NCBI GenBank assembly: GCA_903878085.1 | Contig: CAIRGJ010000049.1 | Coordinates: forward strand, 1 to 64,000 | Direction: 5' to 3' | From: an uncultured Hyphomicrobiales bacterium | GTDB taxonomy: Bacteria > Pseudomonadota > Alphaproteobacteria > Rhizobiales > Xanthobacteraceae | Length of the DNA stretch: 64,000 bases | Part shown: in pieces, positions 25,360 through 33,794 of the stretch | How the letters are laid out: each line of letters starts with the position of its first letter | Position numbering within the stretch: position 1 is the first letter of the stretch | Position numbers and translations under genes: made by a program | The notes under the pieces: model-generated | Seen by the model: the letters and a program-made list of their open reading frames with translations, nothing else | What the model was told of the DNA's origin: nothing | Databases searched by the model: none

Positions 25360-26805
25360 CTACGCCGCCTTCTCTTCCTTCTTCGGCGCGCTGAGCGCAC
25401 CGGAGTTCTTGATCTCCGCGATCTCGTTAGCCTTGAAGCCGAGCACGTCGGTCAAAATCTCGTCGGTGTGTTCGCCCAAGAGCGGCGAGCGCGTCACCTC
25501 GGAGACCGAGTCCGACATCTTGATCGGATTGCCGACCGACAGATATTTGCCGCGCGTCGGATGATCGACCTCGACGACGGTGCCGGTCGCGCGCAGCGAC
25601 GGCTCCTCGGCGATCTCCTTCATCGACAAAATCGGGCCGACCGGGATGTCATGCTCGTTGCACTGCGTCATGACCTCGAATTTGGTCAGGGTCATGGTCC
25701 AGTCTTCGATGCGGCGGAAGATCGCCTTCAGCTTCGGCAGCCGCGCCCGCGGCGTGGCGTATTCCGGATCGGTTTTCCAGGTCGGCTCGCCGATAATGTC
25801 GCAGATCGCCTGCCAGACCGGCGCCTGGGTGATGAAGTAAATGTAGGCGTCGGGATCGGTCTCCCAGCCTTTGCACTTCAAGATCCAGCCGGGCTGACCG
25901 CCGCCGGAATCGTTGCCGGCGCGCGGCACTGCGGCGCCGAACGCAACGCCCTCGCCGAACTGGCTGTATTCGGCGAGCGGGCCGACCTTGAGCCGCTGCT
26001 GGTCGCGCAGTTTGACGCGGCAAAGATTCAGCACGCCGTCCTGCATCGCGCACAGCACCTTCTGGCCGCGGCCGGTGCGGTTGCGCTGGAACAGCGCCGA
26101 GACGATGCCGAGCGCGAGATGCAGACCTGTTCCGGAATCGCCAATTTGCGCGCCGGTGACCAGCGGCGGGCCTTCGCGGAAGCCGGTGGTCGAGGCCGAG
26201 CCGCCGGCGCACTGCGCGACGTTCTCGTAAACCTTGCAGTCCTCATAGGGACCGGGGCCGAAGCCTTTCACCGAGGCAACGATCATCCGCGGATTAAGCT
26301 TGTTGATGTAGTCCCAGGTCAGACCCATGCGGTCGAGCGCGCCGGGCGCGAAGTTCTCGACCAGCACGTCGCACTTCTTGATCAGCTCGTTGAGCACGCG
26401 CATGCCCTGCGGATGCTTGCTATCGATGGTGATCGACCGCTTGTTGTGGTTGAGCATGGTGAAGTACAGCGAATCGGCGCCCTTCACATCGACCAGCTGG
26501 CCGCGCGTGATGTCGCCGACACCCGGACGCTCGACCTTGATGACGTCGGCGCCGAACCAGGCCAGCAACTGCGTGCAGGTCGGTCCCGACTGCACATGCG
26601 TGAAGTCGAGAATGCGAACGCCATCGAGCGCCTTGCCATCGAGGCCGTACGGCTTGTTAGACATTTTCGGCGCGGCCGATTTGCTATTGCCGTTCGCCTT
26701 TTTCACGGCGGGCTTTTTAGCGGCGAGCTTCACCACCTTGCGGGCGGGCTTCTTCGCCGCCGGTTTGGATTTGGCTTTCGCCTTCTTGGATTTCTTCTTA
26801 GCCAT
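25360..26805 (-). CDS. frc: Formyl-CoA:oxalate CoA-transferase with lysine-rich N-terminal tail
   Basis: A 481-aa class III CoA-transferase. From residue 58 it follows Oxalobacter Frc closely: [35 protein letters not shown], and [13 protein letters not shown] with the catalytic Asp that carries the oxalyl/formyl anhydride. It moves CoA from formyl-CoA to oxalate. Known Frc proteins start near MTKPLDGIRVLD (about 425 aa). Here about 47 extra residues contain 18 lysines with Ala and Pro, like a histone H1 tail. ATG 26805 has GGAGGA at ideal distance; the internal ATG 26664 has no ribosome site. It is 67 bp downstream of oxc. Confidence 0.93.
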   Translation of the reverse strand: MAKKKSKKAKAKSKPAAKKPARKVVKLAAKKPAVKKANGNSKSAAPKMSNKPYGLDGKALDGVRILDFTHVQSGPTCTQLLAWFGADVIKVERPGVGDITRGQLVDVKGADSLYFTMLNHNKRSITIDSKHPQGMRVLNELIKKCDVLVENFAPGALDRMGLTWDYINKLNPRMIVASVKGFGPGPYEDCKVYENVAQCAGGSASTTGFREGPPLVTGAQIGDSGTGLHLALGIVSALFQRNRTGRGQKVLCAMQDGVLNLCRVKLRDQQRLKVGPLAEYSQFGEGVAFGAAVPRAGNDSGGGQPGWILKCKGWETDPDAYIYFITQAPVWQAICDIIGEPTWKTDPEYATPRARLPKLKAIFRRIEDWTMTLTKFEVMTQCNEHDIPVGPILSMKEIAEEPSLRATGTVVEVDHPTRGKYLSVGNPIKMSDSVSEVTRSPLLGEHTDEILTDVLGFKANEIAEIKNSGALSAPKKEEKAA

Positions 26806-26872
26806 CTCGAATTTCCTCCATCTTCGCCGGCTATGCACACGGGCATCCGGCGCTAAGCGAATTGCGTGGTGA

Positions 26873-28612
26873 TTACTTCTTTTTCAGCTTGCTCTGCGGA
26901 TTAAGATTGCCGATGCGGCCGCTCTCGCTGCCGGCCGCGGGGTCGAGCACCGCGTTGATCAGCGTCGGCTTGCCGGAATCCATCGCCTCGTTGACGGCGC
27001 GTTTGAGTTCATCCGGGCTTGTCGCATTAACGCCGACGCCGCCGAACGCCTCCATCATCTTGTCGTAGCGCGAACCCTTGACGAAGACGGTCGGCGCCGG
27101 GTCCGAACTGACATTATTGACATCGGTGCCGCGATAGATGCCGTCATTGTTGAAGATGACGATGCAGACCGGCAGCTTGTAGCGGCAGATGGTCTCGACC
27201 TCCATGCCGGAGAAGCCGAAGGCTGAGTCGCCTTCCACGCACAGCACCGGCTTGCCGGTCTCGATCGCCGCGGCGATCGCGTAACCCATGCCGACGCCCA
27301 TGACGCCCCAGGTGCCGACGTCGATGCGCTTGCGCGGCTGGTACATGTCGATGATGCCGCGGGCAAGATCGAGCGTATTGGCGCCCTCGTTGACCAGCAT
27401 CGCGTCCGGCCGCTCTTTGACGATGGTGCGCAGCACGCCGAGCGCGCCGTGGTAGTCCATCGGCGAGTTGTTGTTCATCAGGCGCGGCGCCATCTTGGCG
27501 ACGTTCTCTTCGCGCTTTTGAGCGACGGCGCCGGTCCAATCGGCCGGCGGGGCCGGCCATTTGCTGCCCATGCCATCGAGCAGCGCGGCGACGCAGGAGC
27601 CGATATCGCCGACCACCGGGGCGACGATCTCGACGTTGCTATCCATTTCCTTCGGCTCGATGTCGATCTGGATGAACTTCTTCGGCGCCTCGCCCCAGCT
27701 CTTGCCCTTGCCGTGCGACAAGAGCCAGTTCAGGCGCGCGCCGATCAGCATGACGACGTCCGAGTCCTTCAGCACGGTCGAGCGCGCCGCGCCGGCGCAT
27801 TGCGGATGCGTGTCGGGCAACAGGCCCTTGGCCATGCTCATCGGCAGGAACGGAATGCCGCTCCGCTCGACCAGCGTACGGATGGCGTCGTCGGCCTGCG
27901 CGTAGGCCGCGCCCTTGCCGAGAATGATCAGCGGGCGCTTGGCGCTCTTGAGCACCTCGAGCGCGCGCTTGATCGCATCGGGCGCCGGAATTTGCGCCGG
28001 CGCGGCGTCGATCACTTTCACCAGCGATTTCTTGCCGGCCTCGGCATCCATCACCTGGCCGAACAGCTTGGCCGGCAGATCGAGATAGACGCCGCCCGGG
28101 CGTCCCGACACCGCGGCGCGGATCGCGCGCGCCACGCCGATGCCAATGTCGGCAGCGTGCAGCACGCGGAACGCCGCCTTGCACAGCGGCTTGGCGATGG
28201 CGAGCTGGTCCATCTCTTCGTAATCGCCCTGCTGCAGGTCGACGACCTCGCGCTCGGACGAGCCCGAAATCAGGATCATCGGGAAGCAATTGGTGGTGGC
28301 GTGGGCCAAGGCCGTGAGACCGTTGAGGAACCCTGGCGCCGACACCGTGAGGCAGACACCGGGTTTCTTGGTCAGGAAGCCGGCGATCGAGGCGGCATAG
28401 CCGGCGTTCTGTTCATGACGGAAGGACAGGACTCGGATGCCCGCGGCTTGCGCCATACGGCCGAAGTCTGTGATCGGAATGCCGGGCACGCCGTAGATCG
28501 TGTTCAGGCCGTTGAGCTTCAGCGCATCGATGATGAGATTGAAGCCGTCGGTTTGCTCGCGCTCTTCCCCGGCCGCTACCGCTGGGTTGGTTTTTACTGC
28601 TGCTTCAGCCAT
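26873..28612 (-). CDS. oxc: Oxalyl-CoA decarboxylase
   Basis: A 579-aa ThDP enzyme. The N-terminal Pyr domain has [16 protein letters not shown] and the catalytic Glu in [13 protein letters not shown]. The middle domain includes [12 protein letters not shown]. The C-terminal PP domain has [18 protein letters not shown] followed by NNDGIYRG, the Mg-ThDP motif. It converts oxalyl-CoA to formyl-CoA and CO2, completing the cycle with Frc. ATG 28612 follows GGAGGAATTCCC. The gene lies 17 bp downstream of the GntR regulator gene and 67 bp upstream of frc, in one leftward operon. Confidence 0.95.
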   Translation of the reverse strand: MAEAAVKTNPAVAAGEEREQTDGFNLIIDALKLNGLNTIYGVPGIPITDFGRMAQAAGIRVLSFRHEQNAGYAASIAGFLTKKPGVCLTVSAPGFLNGLTALAHATTNCFPMILISGSSEREVVDLQQGDYEEMDQLAIAKPLCKAAFRVLHAADIGIGVARAIRAAVSGRPGGVYLDLPAKLFGQVMDAEAGKKSLVKVIDAAPAQIPAPDAIKRALEVLKSAKRPLIILGKGAAYAQADDAIRTLVERSGIPFLPMSMAKGLLPDTHPQCAGAARSTVLKDSDVVMLIGARLNWLLSHGKGKSWGEAPKKFIQIDIEPKEMDSNVEIVAPVVGDIGSCVAALLDGMGSKWPAPPADWTGAVAQKREENVAKMAPRLMNNNSPMDYHGALGVLRTIVKERPDAMLVNEGANTLDLARGIIDMYQPRKRIDVGTWGVMGVGMGYAIAAAIETGKPVLCVEGDSAFGFSGMEVETICRYKLPVCIVIFNNDGIYRGTDVNNVSSDPAPTVFVKGSRYDKMMEAFGGVGVNATSPDELKRAVNEAMDSGKPTLINAVLDPAAGSESGRIGNLNPQSKLKKK

Positions 28613-28629
28613 GGGAATTCCTCCGTCTT

Positions 28630-29388
28630 TCAATCCAGATAGTCGGCGAAGCGCGCCACGTGATCGGCCAGGCCGAGCGCATGGTCGCGCACCAGTTCCT
28701 CGGCGCGATCGGTCGAGCGCGCCTCCAGAGCTTCGATGATGTTCATGTGGTCGCGCATCGAACGGTCGGCGCGATCTTTCTCGACGATAGTCTTGCGGCG
28801 GATCATGCGCATGTGAGTAAACAGATTCTCCGCCAGATCGATCAGCACACGGTTACCGCTGAGCTTGATGATGCTCTGGTGGAACTCGATATTGACCTCG
28901 GAATATTCGTCGAGGTGGGCGCGCACCTTGCCGCCTTCAAAGGTGGTGAGCATCTTGCGCAGGCCGGCGATCTGGTCGACCGTTGCGGTCTGGGTGATCA
29001 GGCGCGCGGCCATGCTTTCCAGCGCCGCCCAGGCGGTGATCATCTCGATCACTTCGCGCTTGGTCTTGCGCACGACATAGATGCCGCGCCGCGGCACCAG
29101 CCGCACGAAGCCTTCGCTCTCGAGCTGCGCCATGGCTTCGCGCACCGGCGTTCGGCTGATGCCGAAGTCCTGCGCCAGCTTGCGCTCGTCGAGCCGGATG
29201 TCCTCGCGATTGCGATAGATATCCATCGCGACGATGGCGTTCTTCAGGGCGGTATAGGCCTTGTGCTTGAAGCTTGGCGTGGCGTCGATCGGCGCCATCG
29301 CCGGCTGCGAACGAGGCGCCGCGCCGGCAGGCGCAAGGCCGCTGGCAACTGCACTGACGCTACGGGGGGTACGAACGCGACTGCTCAT
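28630..29388 (-). CDS. GntR-family (FCD) regulator of the oxalate genes
   Basis: A 252-aa FadR/VanR-type repressor. A 40-residue Ala/Pro-rich leader precedes the winged HTH ([21 protein letters not shown]). The all-helical FCD effector domain follows, with the metal-binding pattern in [17 protein letters not shown] and later the DHMNIIEAL histidine. It probably senses oxalate or a derived acid. ATG 29388 is chosen; a TTG at 29400 would lie in the -10 region. The promoter is TTGCAC (29426-29421) - 18 bp - TATTGT (29402-29397), and the start codon is 8 bases after the -10, so the mRNA is nearly or fully leaderless. First gene of the oxc-frc operon. Confidence 0.88.
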   Translation of the reverse strand: MSSRVRTPRSVSAVASGLAPAGAAPRSQPAMAPIDATPSFKHKAYTALKNAIVAMDIYRNREDIRLDERKLAQDFGISRTPVREAMAQLESEGFVRLVPRRGIYVVRKTKREVIEMITAWAALESMAARLITQTATVDQIAGLRKMLTTFEGGKVRAHLDEYSEVNIEFHQSIIKLSGNRVLIDLAENLFTHMRMIRRKTIVEKDRADRSMRDHMNIIEALEARSTDRAEELVRDHALGLADHVARFADYLD

Positions 29389-29390
29389 GC

Positions 29391-29400
29391 TGGTATACAA
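29391..29400. promoter_or_regulatory. GntR operator in its own promoter (GTATAC core)
   Basis: TGGTATACAA (TTGTATACCA on the minus strand) fits the T-N-G-T-(N)-A-C-N-A pattern of FCD-type GntR sites. It overlaps the -10 hexamer of the gntR-oxc-frc operon, a position for autorepression. The same GTATAC core recurs in front of the oxlT gene. Confidence 0.7.
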
Positions 29401-29489
29401 TATGCCAGATGGAAACGAAGGTGCAACCGCCTTGATGAAGAGGGCGCATGGACGCGCCCGTTATTTGCTGCAGTGCACTAGAATGAAAG

Positions 29490-29519
29490 CGCCGCCCGTG
29501 GCTGTCGCAACGGGCGGCG
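29490..29519 (-). terminator. Terminator of the oxlT-like gene
   Basis: CGCCGCCCGT (29490-29499) and ACGGGCGGCG (29510-29519) form a 10-bp stem with a 10-base loop. On the minus strand the stem is followed by CTTTCATT. It separates oxlT from the promoter of gntR. Confidence 0.75.
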
Positions 29520-29535
29520 TTTCACGCAGGTACGA

Positions 29536-30954
29536 TCAGCCTCGGGCGATCATTTTACGGCGCCATGGCTTGAGGACCGCGATGGCCAGCACCGCGGCGA
29601 GAATATTGGCGCCGGCCGCGATGATGAACACCGTATCCCAGCTGCCCGTCATCTTCTGGATCTGGTTGGTGTAGGGCACCAGGAGCGCGGCCGTTCCCTT
29701 CGCGGTGTAGAGCAGACCGGCGTTGGTGGTGGCGAACTTGGAGCCGAACGTGTCCGTGCAGGTCGACGGGAAGAGACTGTAAATCTCACCCCAGGCGAAG
29801 AACACGAGACCGCTGAGCAACACGAACATGAACGGGTTGTTGCCGAACAGATAGAGCGCGAAGATGCCGATGCCTTCGATGAAGAAAGCGATGAACATCG
29901 TGTTTTCGCGGCCAATATGATCGGACACCCAGCCAAAGAACGGACGGGTCAACCCGTTGAGGATGCGGTCGAGCGTGGCGGCGAATGTCAGCGCCGTCAT
30001 GGTCAAGCCGAACATGCTCACCGGCACGCCGGCGATCTTCAGATCCTGTGAGATCGGCGCAAGATTGGCGGTCACCATCAATCCGCCGGCGCCGACGATC
30101 ACGAACATGAAGTACATCAGCATGAAGATCGGCTGGCCGCGCGTGCTGACGGTATAGCCGCCATAGCCGAAGATGAGGATGGCGAGCGCCAGCGGAATGT
30201 AGAATTGCTGGCCGATCGCCCAAAGCCCCAAGCCGCCCGCCAAGGCGATGCAAGCGCCGATGATGTACAAGTTGGTCGGCCCGATGATTTCGTTCGGGGC
30301 AAACTGGCGTGCGTTCTGGATGACTTTGGTATTGCGCGTAGTATCAGGCACCTGTCCGGGCTTCGGCACATTCATGAAGAAGGCAAGTGCGCACACGATG
30401 ACGCCCTGGCCGATGCCGAAGTTGAAGAAGGTAGCCTGGAAGCCGCTCGAGGCGATCATGGCTTGGATCGGTGCGACAGTCAGCGCCGAACCGGCGCCAA
30501 AGCCCGCGGCGGTGATGCCGGCGGCAAGACCGCGTTTGTCCGGAAACCACTTCAGCGCGGTGCCGATGCAGGTGCCGTAGACCGCGCCGGCGCCGATGCC
30601 GGCGATGATTTGCGCGGCATAGTAGGCACTGAGCGTACCGGCGTAGGAATTCATCACCCAGCCGATGCCGCACAATACGCCGCCGAAGAAGATCACGATC
30701 TTCGGGCCGTATTTATCGACGAACCAGCCTTCGATCGGCACCAGCCAGGTTTCGAACAAGACAAAGAGCGTGAAGGCGACCTGAATGGACGCCCGATCCC
30801 AGCCGAATGTCTTCTGAATATCGGGTACGAAAAACGTCCAGCCATATTGCAGGTTGGCGATCATCGCCATGCAGATGACGCCGATGACAAGCTGCCCCCA
30901 GCGCATCAATTCGGATGCGCGGGCGGAAGTGCCGGTTTCCATTGCGAGTGCCAT
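29536..30954 (-). CDS. oxlT: Oxalate:formate antiporter (OxlT-like MFS)
   Basis: A 472-aa OFA-family permease with 12 hydrophobic segments. It has LQYGWTFFVPDIQKTFGW in helix 1, the WFVDKYGPK loop 2-3 motif, and the helix 4-5 block IGAGAVYGTCIGTALKWFPD followed by RGLAAG. OxlT in Oxalobacter exchanges oxalate(2-) for formate(1-) and so generates a proton-motive force. Next to gntR-oxc-frc the same role is very likely here. ATG 30954 has GGGAGGG 8 bases upstream. It is transcribed separately, with its own GTATAC-type operator about 100 bp upstream. Confidence 0.88.
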   Translation of the reverse strand: MALAMETGTSARASELMRWGQLVIGVICMAMIANLQYGWTFFVPDIQKTFGWDRASIQVAFTLFVLFETWLVPIEGWFVDKYGPKIVIFFGGVLCGIGWVMNSYAGTLSAYYAAQIIAGIGAGAVYGTCIGTALKWFPDKRGLAAGITAAGFGAGSALTVAPIQAMIASSGFQATFFNFGIGQGVIVCALAFFMNVPKPGQVPDTTRNTKVIQNARQFAPNEIIGPTNLYIIGACIALAGGLGLWAIGQQFYIPLALAILIFGYGGYTVSTRGQPIFMLMYFMFVIVGAGGLMVTANLAPISQDLKIAGVPVSMFGLTMTALTFAATLDRILNGLTRPFFGWVSDHIGRENTMFIAFFIEGIGIFALYLFGNNPFMFVLLSGLVFFAWGEIYSLFPSTCTDTFGSKFATTNAGLLYTAKGTAALLVPYTNQIQKMTGSWDTVFIIAAGANILAAVLAIAVLKPWRRKMIARG

Positions 30955-31053
30955 TTTGAATCCCTCCCTCAGTGTTTCCTGCGCGCGGCCAGTCTCATCG
31001 CTGGCTCGGCAGTCGTCCCCGTGGGCAGGAGCCTAATTCAAAATGCAAATGCG

Positions 31054-31061
31054 TGTATACA
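31054..31061. promoter_or_regulatory. Probable GntR operator upstream of oxlT (TGTATACA)
   Basis: A perfect 8-bp palindrome sharing the GTATAC core with the site in the gntR promoter. It lies 100 bp upstream of the oxlT start codon. The two sites would place transporter and enzymes under one regulator. Confidence 0.6.
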
Positions 31062-31071
31062 TAATAACGAT

Positions 31072-31404
31072 CGCCCCCTGACGGTTATTGTCGCAGGCAG
31101 CCCAACCCGGCGCACGCTGCTGTTGCAATGCAACGCAATCCGATTCAGTCGGTGAAGCATATTGTTAGGGCGCAACGCAGATCATATTGGGGGCTTTTTT
31201 GTTGCTGCGCGAAGAGACAAAAAACAAAGCCGACAGCCTGCGTTAAAGCGTCTTAGATATGCATCGCGTGCGTAGCTGAAGGCTGAGCGTGCCGATCGAC
31301 AGCATCGGGTCTGGCCGGCGCGCGCAACGCACGCCCGACCGGGGCGATTGTTTTGGGATCGCAGGCAGGTTGTTCGCAGGAGATATTTCCCTTGGCGGCT
31401 CAAT
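31072..31404. other. Intergenic region at the chromosome/element border
   Basis: No convincing gene. A minus-strand frame (31521-31243) has no recognisable feature. The region links the oxlT promoter to the att-like border. Confidence 0.5.
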
Positions 31405-31441
31405 AAAAAAAGCCCGCCAAGCTGATCGCTTAGCAGGCTTT
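31405..31441 (-). terminator. Terminator at the left border of the element
   Basis: On the minus strand a long hairpin (arms at 31409-31417 and 31433-31441, with an inner AAGC/GCTT stem) ends in a run of seven T. It directly follows a tRNA-like 3' end, as tRNA terminators do. Confidence 0.8.
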
Positions 31442-31445
31442 AATT

Positions 31446-31471
31446 TGGTTGCGGGGGTAGGACGCGCAACC
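31446..31471 (-). other. Probable attachment site: tRNA 3'-end copy with recombinase arms
   Basis: On the minus strand 31462-31446 reads TCCTACCCCCGCAACCA, the 3' acceptor end plus CCA typical of an initiator-type tRNA, but no tRNA body lies upstream. The same place shows 7-bp inverted arms GGTTGCG (31447-31453) and CGCAACC (31465-31471) 11 bp apart, the layout of a tyrosine-recombinase core site. This is best read as one att end of an element integrated in a tRNA gene. Confidence 0.6.
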
Positions 31472-31541
31472 ACATCCGAAGACCAGCCTGAATTCCTTTG
31501 AATCGCAAGGAGTTCGCTCAAACGAGGGGGCGAATTTCGCG

Positions 31542-31568
31542 GTGAATCATCCTACCTGGATGATTCAC
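31542..31568. repeat. Perfect 11-bp inverted repeat upstream of the integrase remnant
   Basis: GTGAATCATCC (31542-31552) and GGATGATTCAC (31558-31568) with a 5-bp spacer, 28 bp before the ATG of the integrase fragment. It may be an operator of the integrase gene or an accessory recombination arm site. Confidence 0.65.
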
Positions 31569-31596
31569 GGAAATGGCGCGCCCTGAAAGGCGAACC

Positions 31597-32233
31597 ATGG
31601 CACGTCCCAGTTACCTCTGCCGCCGCGAAGGCGGGCGTTATTACCTGCAGATAAGGGTGGGAAAAGCCGGCGCCGCCCTTTACGGGCGTCCAATTCTGCG
31701 GGCGTCCTTAAGGACGGCAGATTTTGGCGAGGCACGGAGCGGCTTTTGGACAGTCTTGGATGGGCGCGCGATCTCATGGATGCTCCCGACCTGGAGGCAG
31801 TCGGGACCGTCATCGACCGGCGGCTGCAAAGCTACACGGCGGCAGGCGCCCCCGACAGTGAACGCGCCCTCACGGAGCGTGTTGCGTTCGAGCACCACGC
31901 CCGACACTACATGGCGCGCGCCAACGAGCGGGGCTTCGAGTTCGCGCGGCGCTTCGAGTTCTTCGCCACCCGATGGGTCGACTTCGTCGACCAGAACAAG
32001 GCCAGCGAGGACAACCTCGCTCGTCTAAGCCGCCAACAAGAATATGAGCGCGGCCGGGTGGAGGCTTCGACCGCGGCAGCACACGGTTGGCTGCCGGTAT
32101 CGGTCGCGCCCGCCCTCGTCGACCGGCTGCAGGCGGCAGCCGGCGGATCCGTCGTCCTGACCCACGAGGTGCACCAGACGATCGACGCCATCGTCAAAAG
32201 CGAGGTCGGCAAGCACGTCGCCGGACTTGGTTC
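31597..32233 (+). pseudogene. Truncated, frameshifted phage integrase (DUF6538-type N-terminus)
   Basis: From ATG 31597 the frame reads RPSYLCRREGGRYYLQIRV and, after the spacer AGAALYGRP, ILRASLRTADFGEA, the beta-sheet domain that begins many tyrosine integrases. Near 31730 the homologous frame shifts by one base and continues as RLLDSLGWARDLMDAPDLEA through to [10 protein letters not shown] near 32233. There the sequence turns into the antisense of the collagen-like gene. The SAM-like core and the catalytic domain with Arg-His-Arg-Tyr are absent, so no active recombinase is possible from this copy. Confidence 0.75.
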
Positions 32234-33370
32234 GTTGGCGCCTGCCGGACCGGTGGGGCCGGTTGCGCCAGTCGGACCCGTGGCGCCGGTCGCGCCTGTC
32301 GCTCCGGTAGCGCCCGTCGAGCCTTTGATATTGGCAATGACGGAATAAGTGCCGCTCGACTTTTGATAAACGTCGTCGGTGTCGGTCCGAAAATAGAAGT
32401 CGCCGTTGGCTCCGACTGTATTGGATGGCACTCCACTGCCACTTCGCCAGGTTGCGCCGTCAGCGCCGGCTGTCCCTGTAGCTCCGGTTGGGCCAGTTGG
32501 TCCTGTTGCTCCTGCGGGCCCCGTGGCGCCGGTCGCGCCCGTTGCTCCAGCAGCACCCGTTGGTCCAGTTGCGCCCGTCGAGCCTTTGATATTGGCAACG
32601 ACAGAATAAGTGCCGGACGACTTTTTGTAGACATCGCCAGTCGTATCATCGAGGTAATAGTCGCCGTTTGCTCCCAGCGAATTTGAAGGTGTACCTGATC
32701 CGTTGCGCCAGGTTGCGCCGTCGATGCCAGCAGGGCCTTGGGGACCTGTCGCGCCTACGGCTCCAGTTGGACCGGCCGGACCAACCGAACCTTGCGCGCC
32801 TACTGATCCCGGGTTGCCCTGCGGACCTTGGTCTCCTTGCAGACCGGAAGCGCCTTGGAGACCCTGCAAGCCTTCCGGGCCTTGTTCACCCTGCGGACCG
32901 CGGATGTCGACCGCGTCACCGATATCGGCGACCAGCCCGACGGCGCCGACATATTGGCCGCTTGCTGGCGGCGTACCGGTGCCTCCTGTCCATGACGCAA
33001 CTTGCAACACGCGCCGCGCGCCGTCGCCGACCACCGCAAATGCTGGTGACCAGCCGTCATCGCCATTGGAGCCATCCGCTCCATTGGCGCCGGCGGCACC
33101 GGCAGTCCCTTGCGCACCTTGCAGTCCGATTGGTCCTGCAGGGCCCGGCCCACCTTGCGCGCCTTGGGTCCCTTGCGGGCCTTGCAGACCTTGCAGACCC
33201 TGTGGTCCTTGCTCGCCCTGTGGTCCCTGCAGCGCAAGCTGCTCGACGATGGCGTGCAGCGGTGCCTGAACATTGCCGAGTTCGCTTCCGGTCGACTGTA
33301 CCAGCTCGACAAGCTCGTCACCGGTCAGCGGGCCGGCCGGGTCGAGCTCGGAAATTCGCTTGTCGACCAT
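31907..33370 (-). CDS. Collagen-like phage tail-fibre protein with foreign C-terminus
   Basis: A 487-aa protein. Residues 1-45 ([20 protein letters not shown] and following) form a virion-attachment head seen in alphaproteobacterial phage fibres. Then come several Gly-X-Y stretches ([13 protein letters not shown], later GATGATG) separated by beta modules. One module, [14 protein letters not shown] to [14 protein letters not shown], occurs twice with an exact 261-bp period. Beyond about residue 378 (32235) the frame runs antisense through the integrase remnant ([13 protein letters not shown] and on), so the last 109 residues are not natural fibre sequence. Low-complexity codons GCGCC/GGT dominate. 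The true C-terminal domain is lost. Confidence 0.75.
   Translation of the reverse strand: MVDKRISELDPAGPLTGDELVELVQSTGSELGNVQAPLHAIVEQLALQGPQGEQGPQGLQGLQGPQGTQGAQGGPGPAGPIGLQGAQGTAGAAGANGADGSNGDDGWSPAFAVVGDGARRVLQVASWTGGTGTPPASGQYVGAVGLVADIGDAVDIRGPQGEQGPEGLQGLQGASGLQGDQGPQGNPGSVGAQGSVGPAGPTGAVGATGPQGPAGIDGATWRNGSGTPSNSLGANGDYYLDDTTGDVYKKSSGTYSVVANIKGSTGATGPTGAAGATGATGATGPAGATGPTGPTGATGTAGADGATWRSGSGVPSNTVGANGDFYFRTDTDDVYQKSSGTYSVIANIKGSTGATGATGATGATGPTGATGPTGPAGANEPSPATCLPTSLLTMASIVWCTSWVRTTDPPAAACSRSTRAGATDTGSQPCAAAVEASTRPRSYSCWRLRRARLSSLALFWSTKSTHRVAKNSKRRANSKPRSLARAM
32316..32720. repeat. Duplicated 261-bp module within the fibre gene
   Basis: The segments near 32321-32455 and 32582-32715 are near-identical and 261 bp (87 codons) apart. 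They encode two copies of the ATWR-GSG ... [17 protein letters not shown] module, consistent with unequal crossing over or slippage in a fibre gene. Confidence 0.75.
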
Positions 33371-33375
33371 CGGCG

Positions 33376-33786
33376 CTATTCCAGAATCCTAAACTCGCCG
33401 GCTTCGGTGATCCGCCGACCCCCGAGCTCGGTCAGCAGATAGATGGGCGGGTCCTCGTCCTCATCCATGGGGGCGATCATCAGGATCAGGCGCAGCTCAT
33501 TGCCGTTCTCGACGAAGCTTTTGATCCGCCAGGCCGCACCGCTGAATGAGAGCTCGCCATCGACGAGATCATCGAAGGCTACTCCCAGCCTGACGAGCGC
33601 GCTGCGACGCACGTCAGCCGCCGGGCGGATGGTCTGCACCCCGATCATGCCGCCTTCATCGACGGTGACGCCCTTGGTGTTGTCGATCACCACAAGGTCG
33701 TACCGGACCGAGCCGATCGTAAGCACGGCCGGTAGCCCGAACGTGCCGTAGACCGGCCCGAACACCAGGGCGTCGAAGTCGATCAT
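33376..33786 (-). CDS. Head-tail connector protein (lambda FII-like)
   Basis: A 136-aa protein starting MIDFDALVFGPVYGTFGLPA and rich in beta strands, with VRRSALVRLGVAFDDLVDGE in the middle and a C-terminal LRLILM strand. Position directly after the capsid gene and before the fibre gene, length and beta-rich make-up fit the lambda gpFII / head-tail joining family. No sequence motif proves it. It starts 8 bp after the capsid gene stop. Confidence 0.6.
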   Translation of the reverse strand: MIDFDALVFGPVYGTFGLPAVLTIGSVRYDLVVIDNTKGVTVDEGGMIGVQTIRPAADVRRSALVRLGVAFDDLVDGELSFSGAAWRIKSFVENGNELRLILMIAPMDEDEDPPIYLLTELGGRRITEAGEFRILE

Positions 33787-33794
33787 TCCGCCGC

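Noticed and set aside
31446-31520. A complete tRNA gene on the minus strand
   Set aside because: Only the last 17 bases match a tRNA end; the T-arm, anticodon and D-arm are not formed by the upstream sequence.
32235-33250. Short tandem GGnCCn repeats resembling a CRISPR or minisatellite
   Set aside because: They are collagen-like Gly-X-Y codons in a fibre gene; there are no constant repeats with unique spacers.
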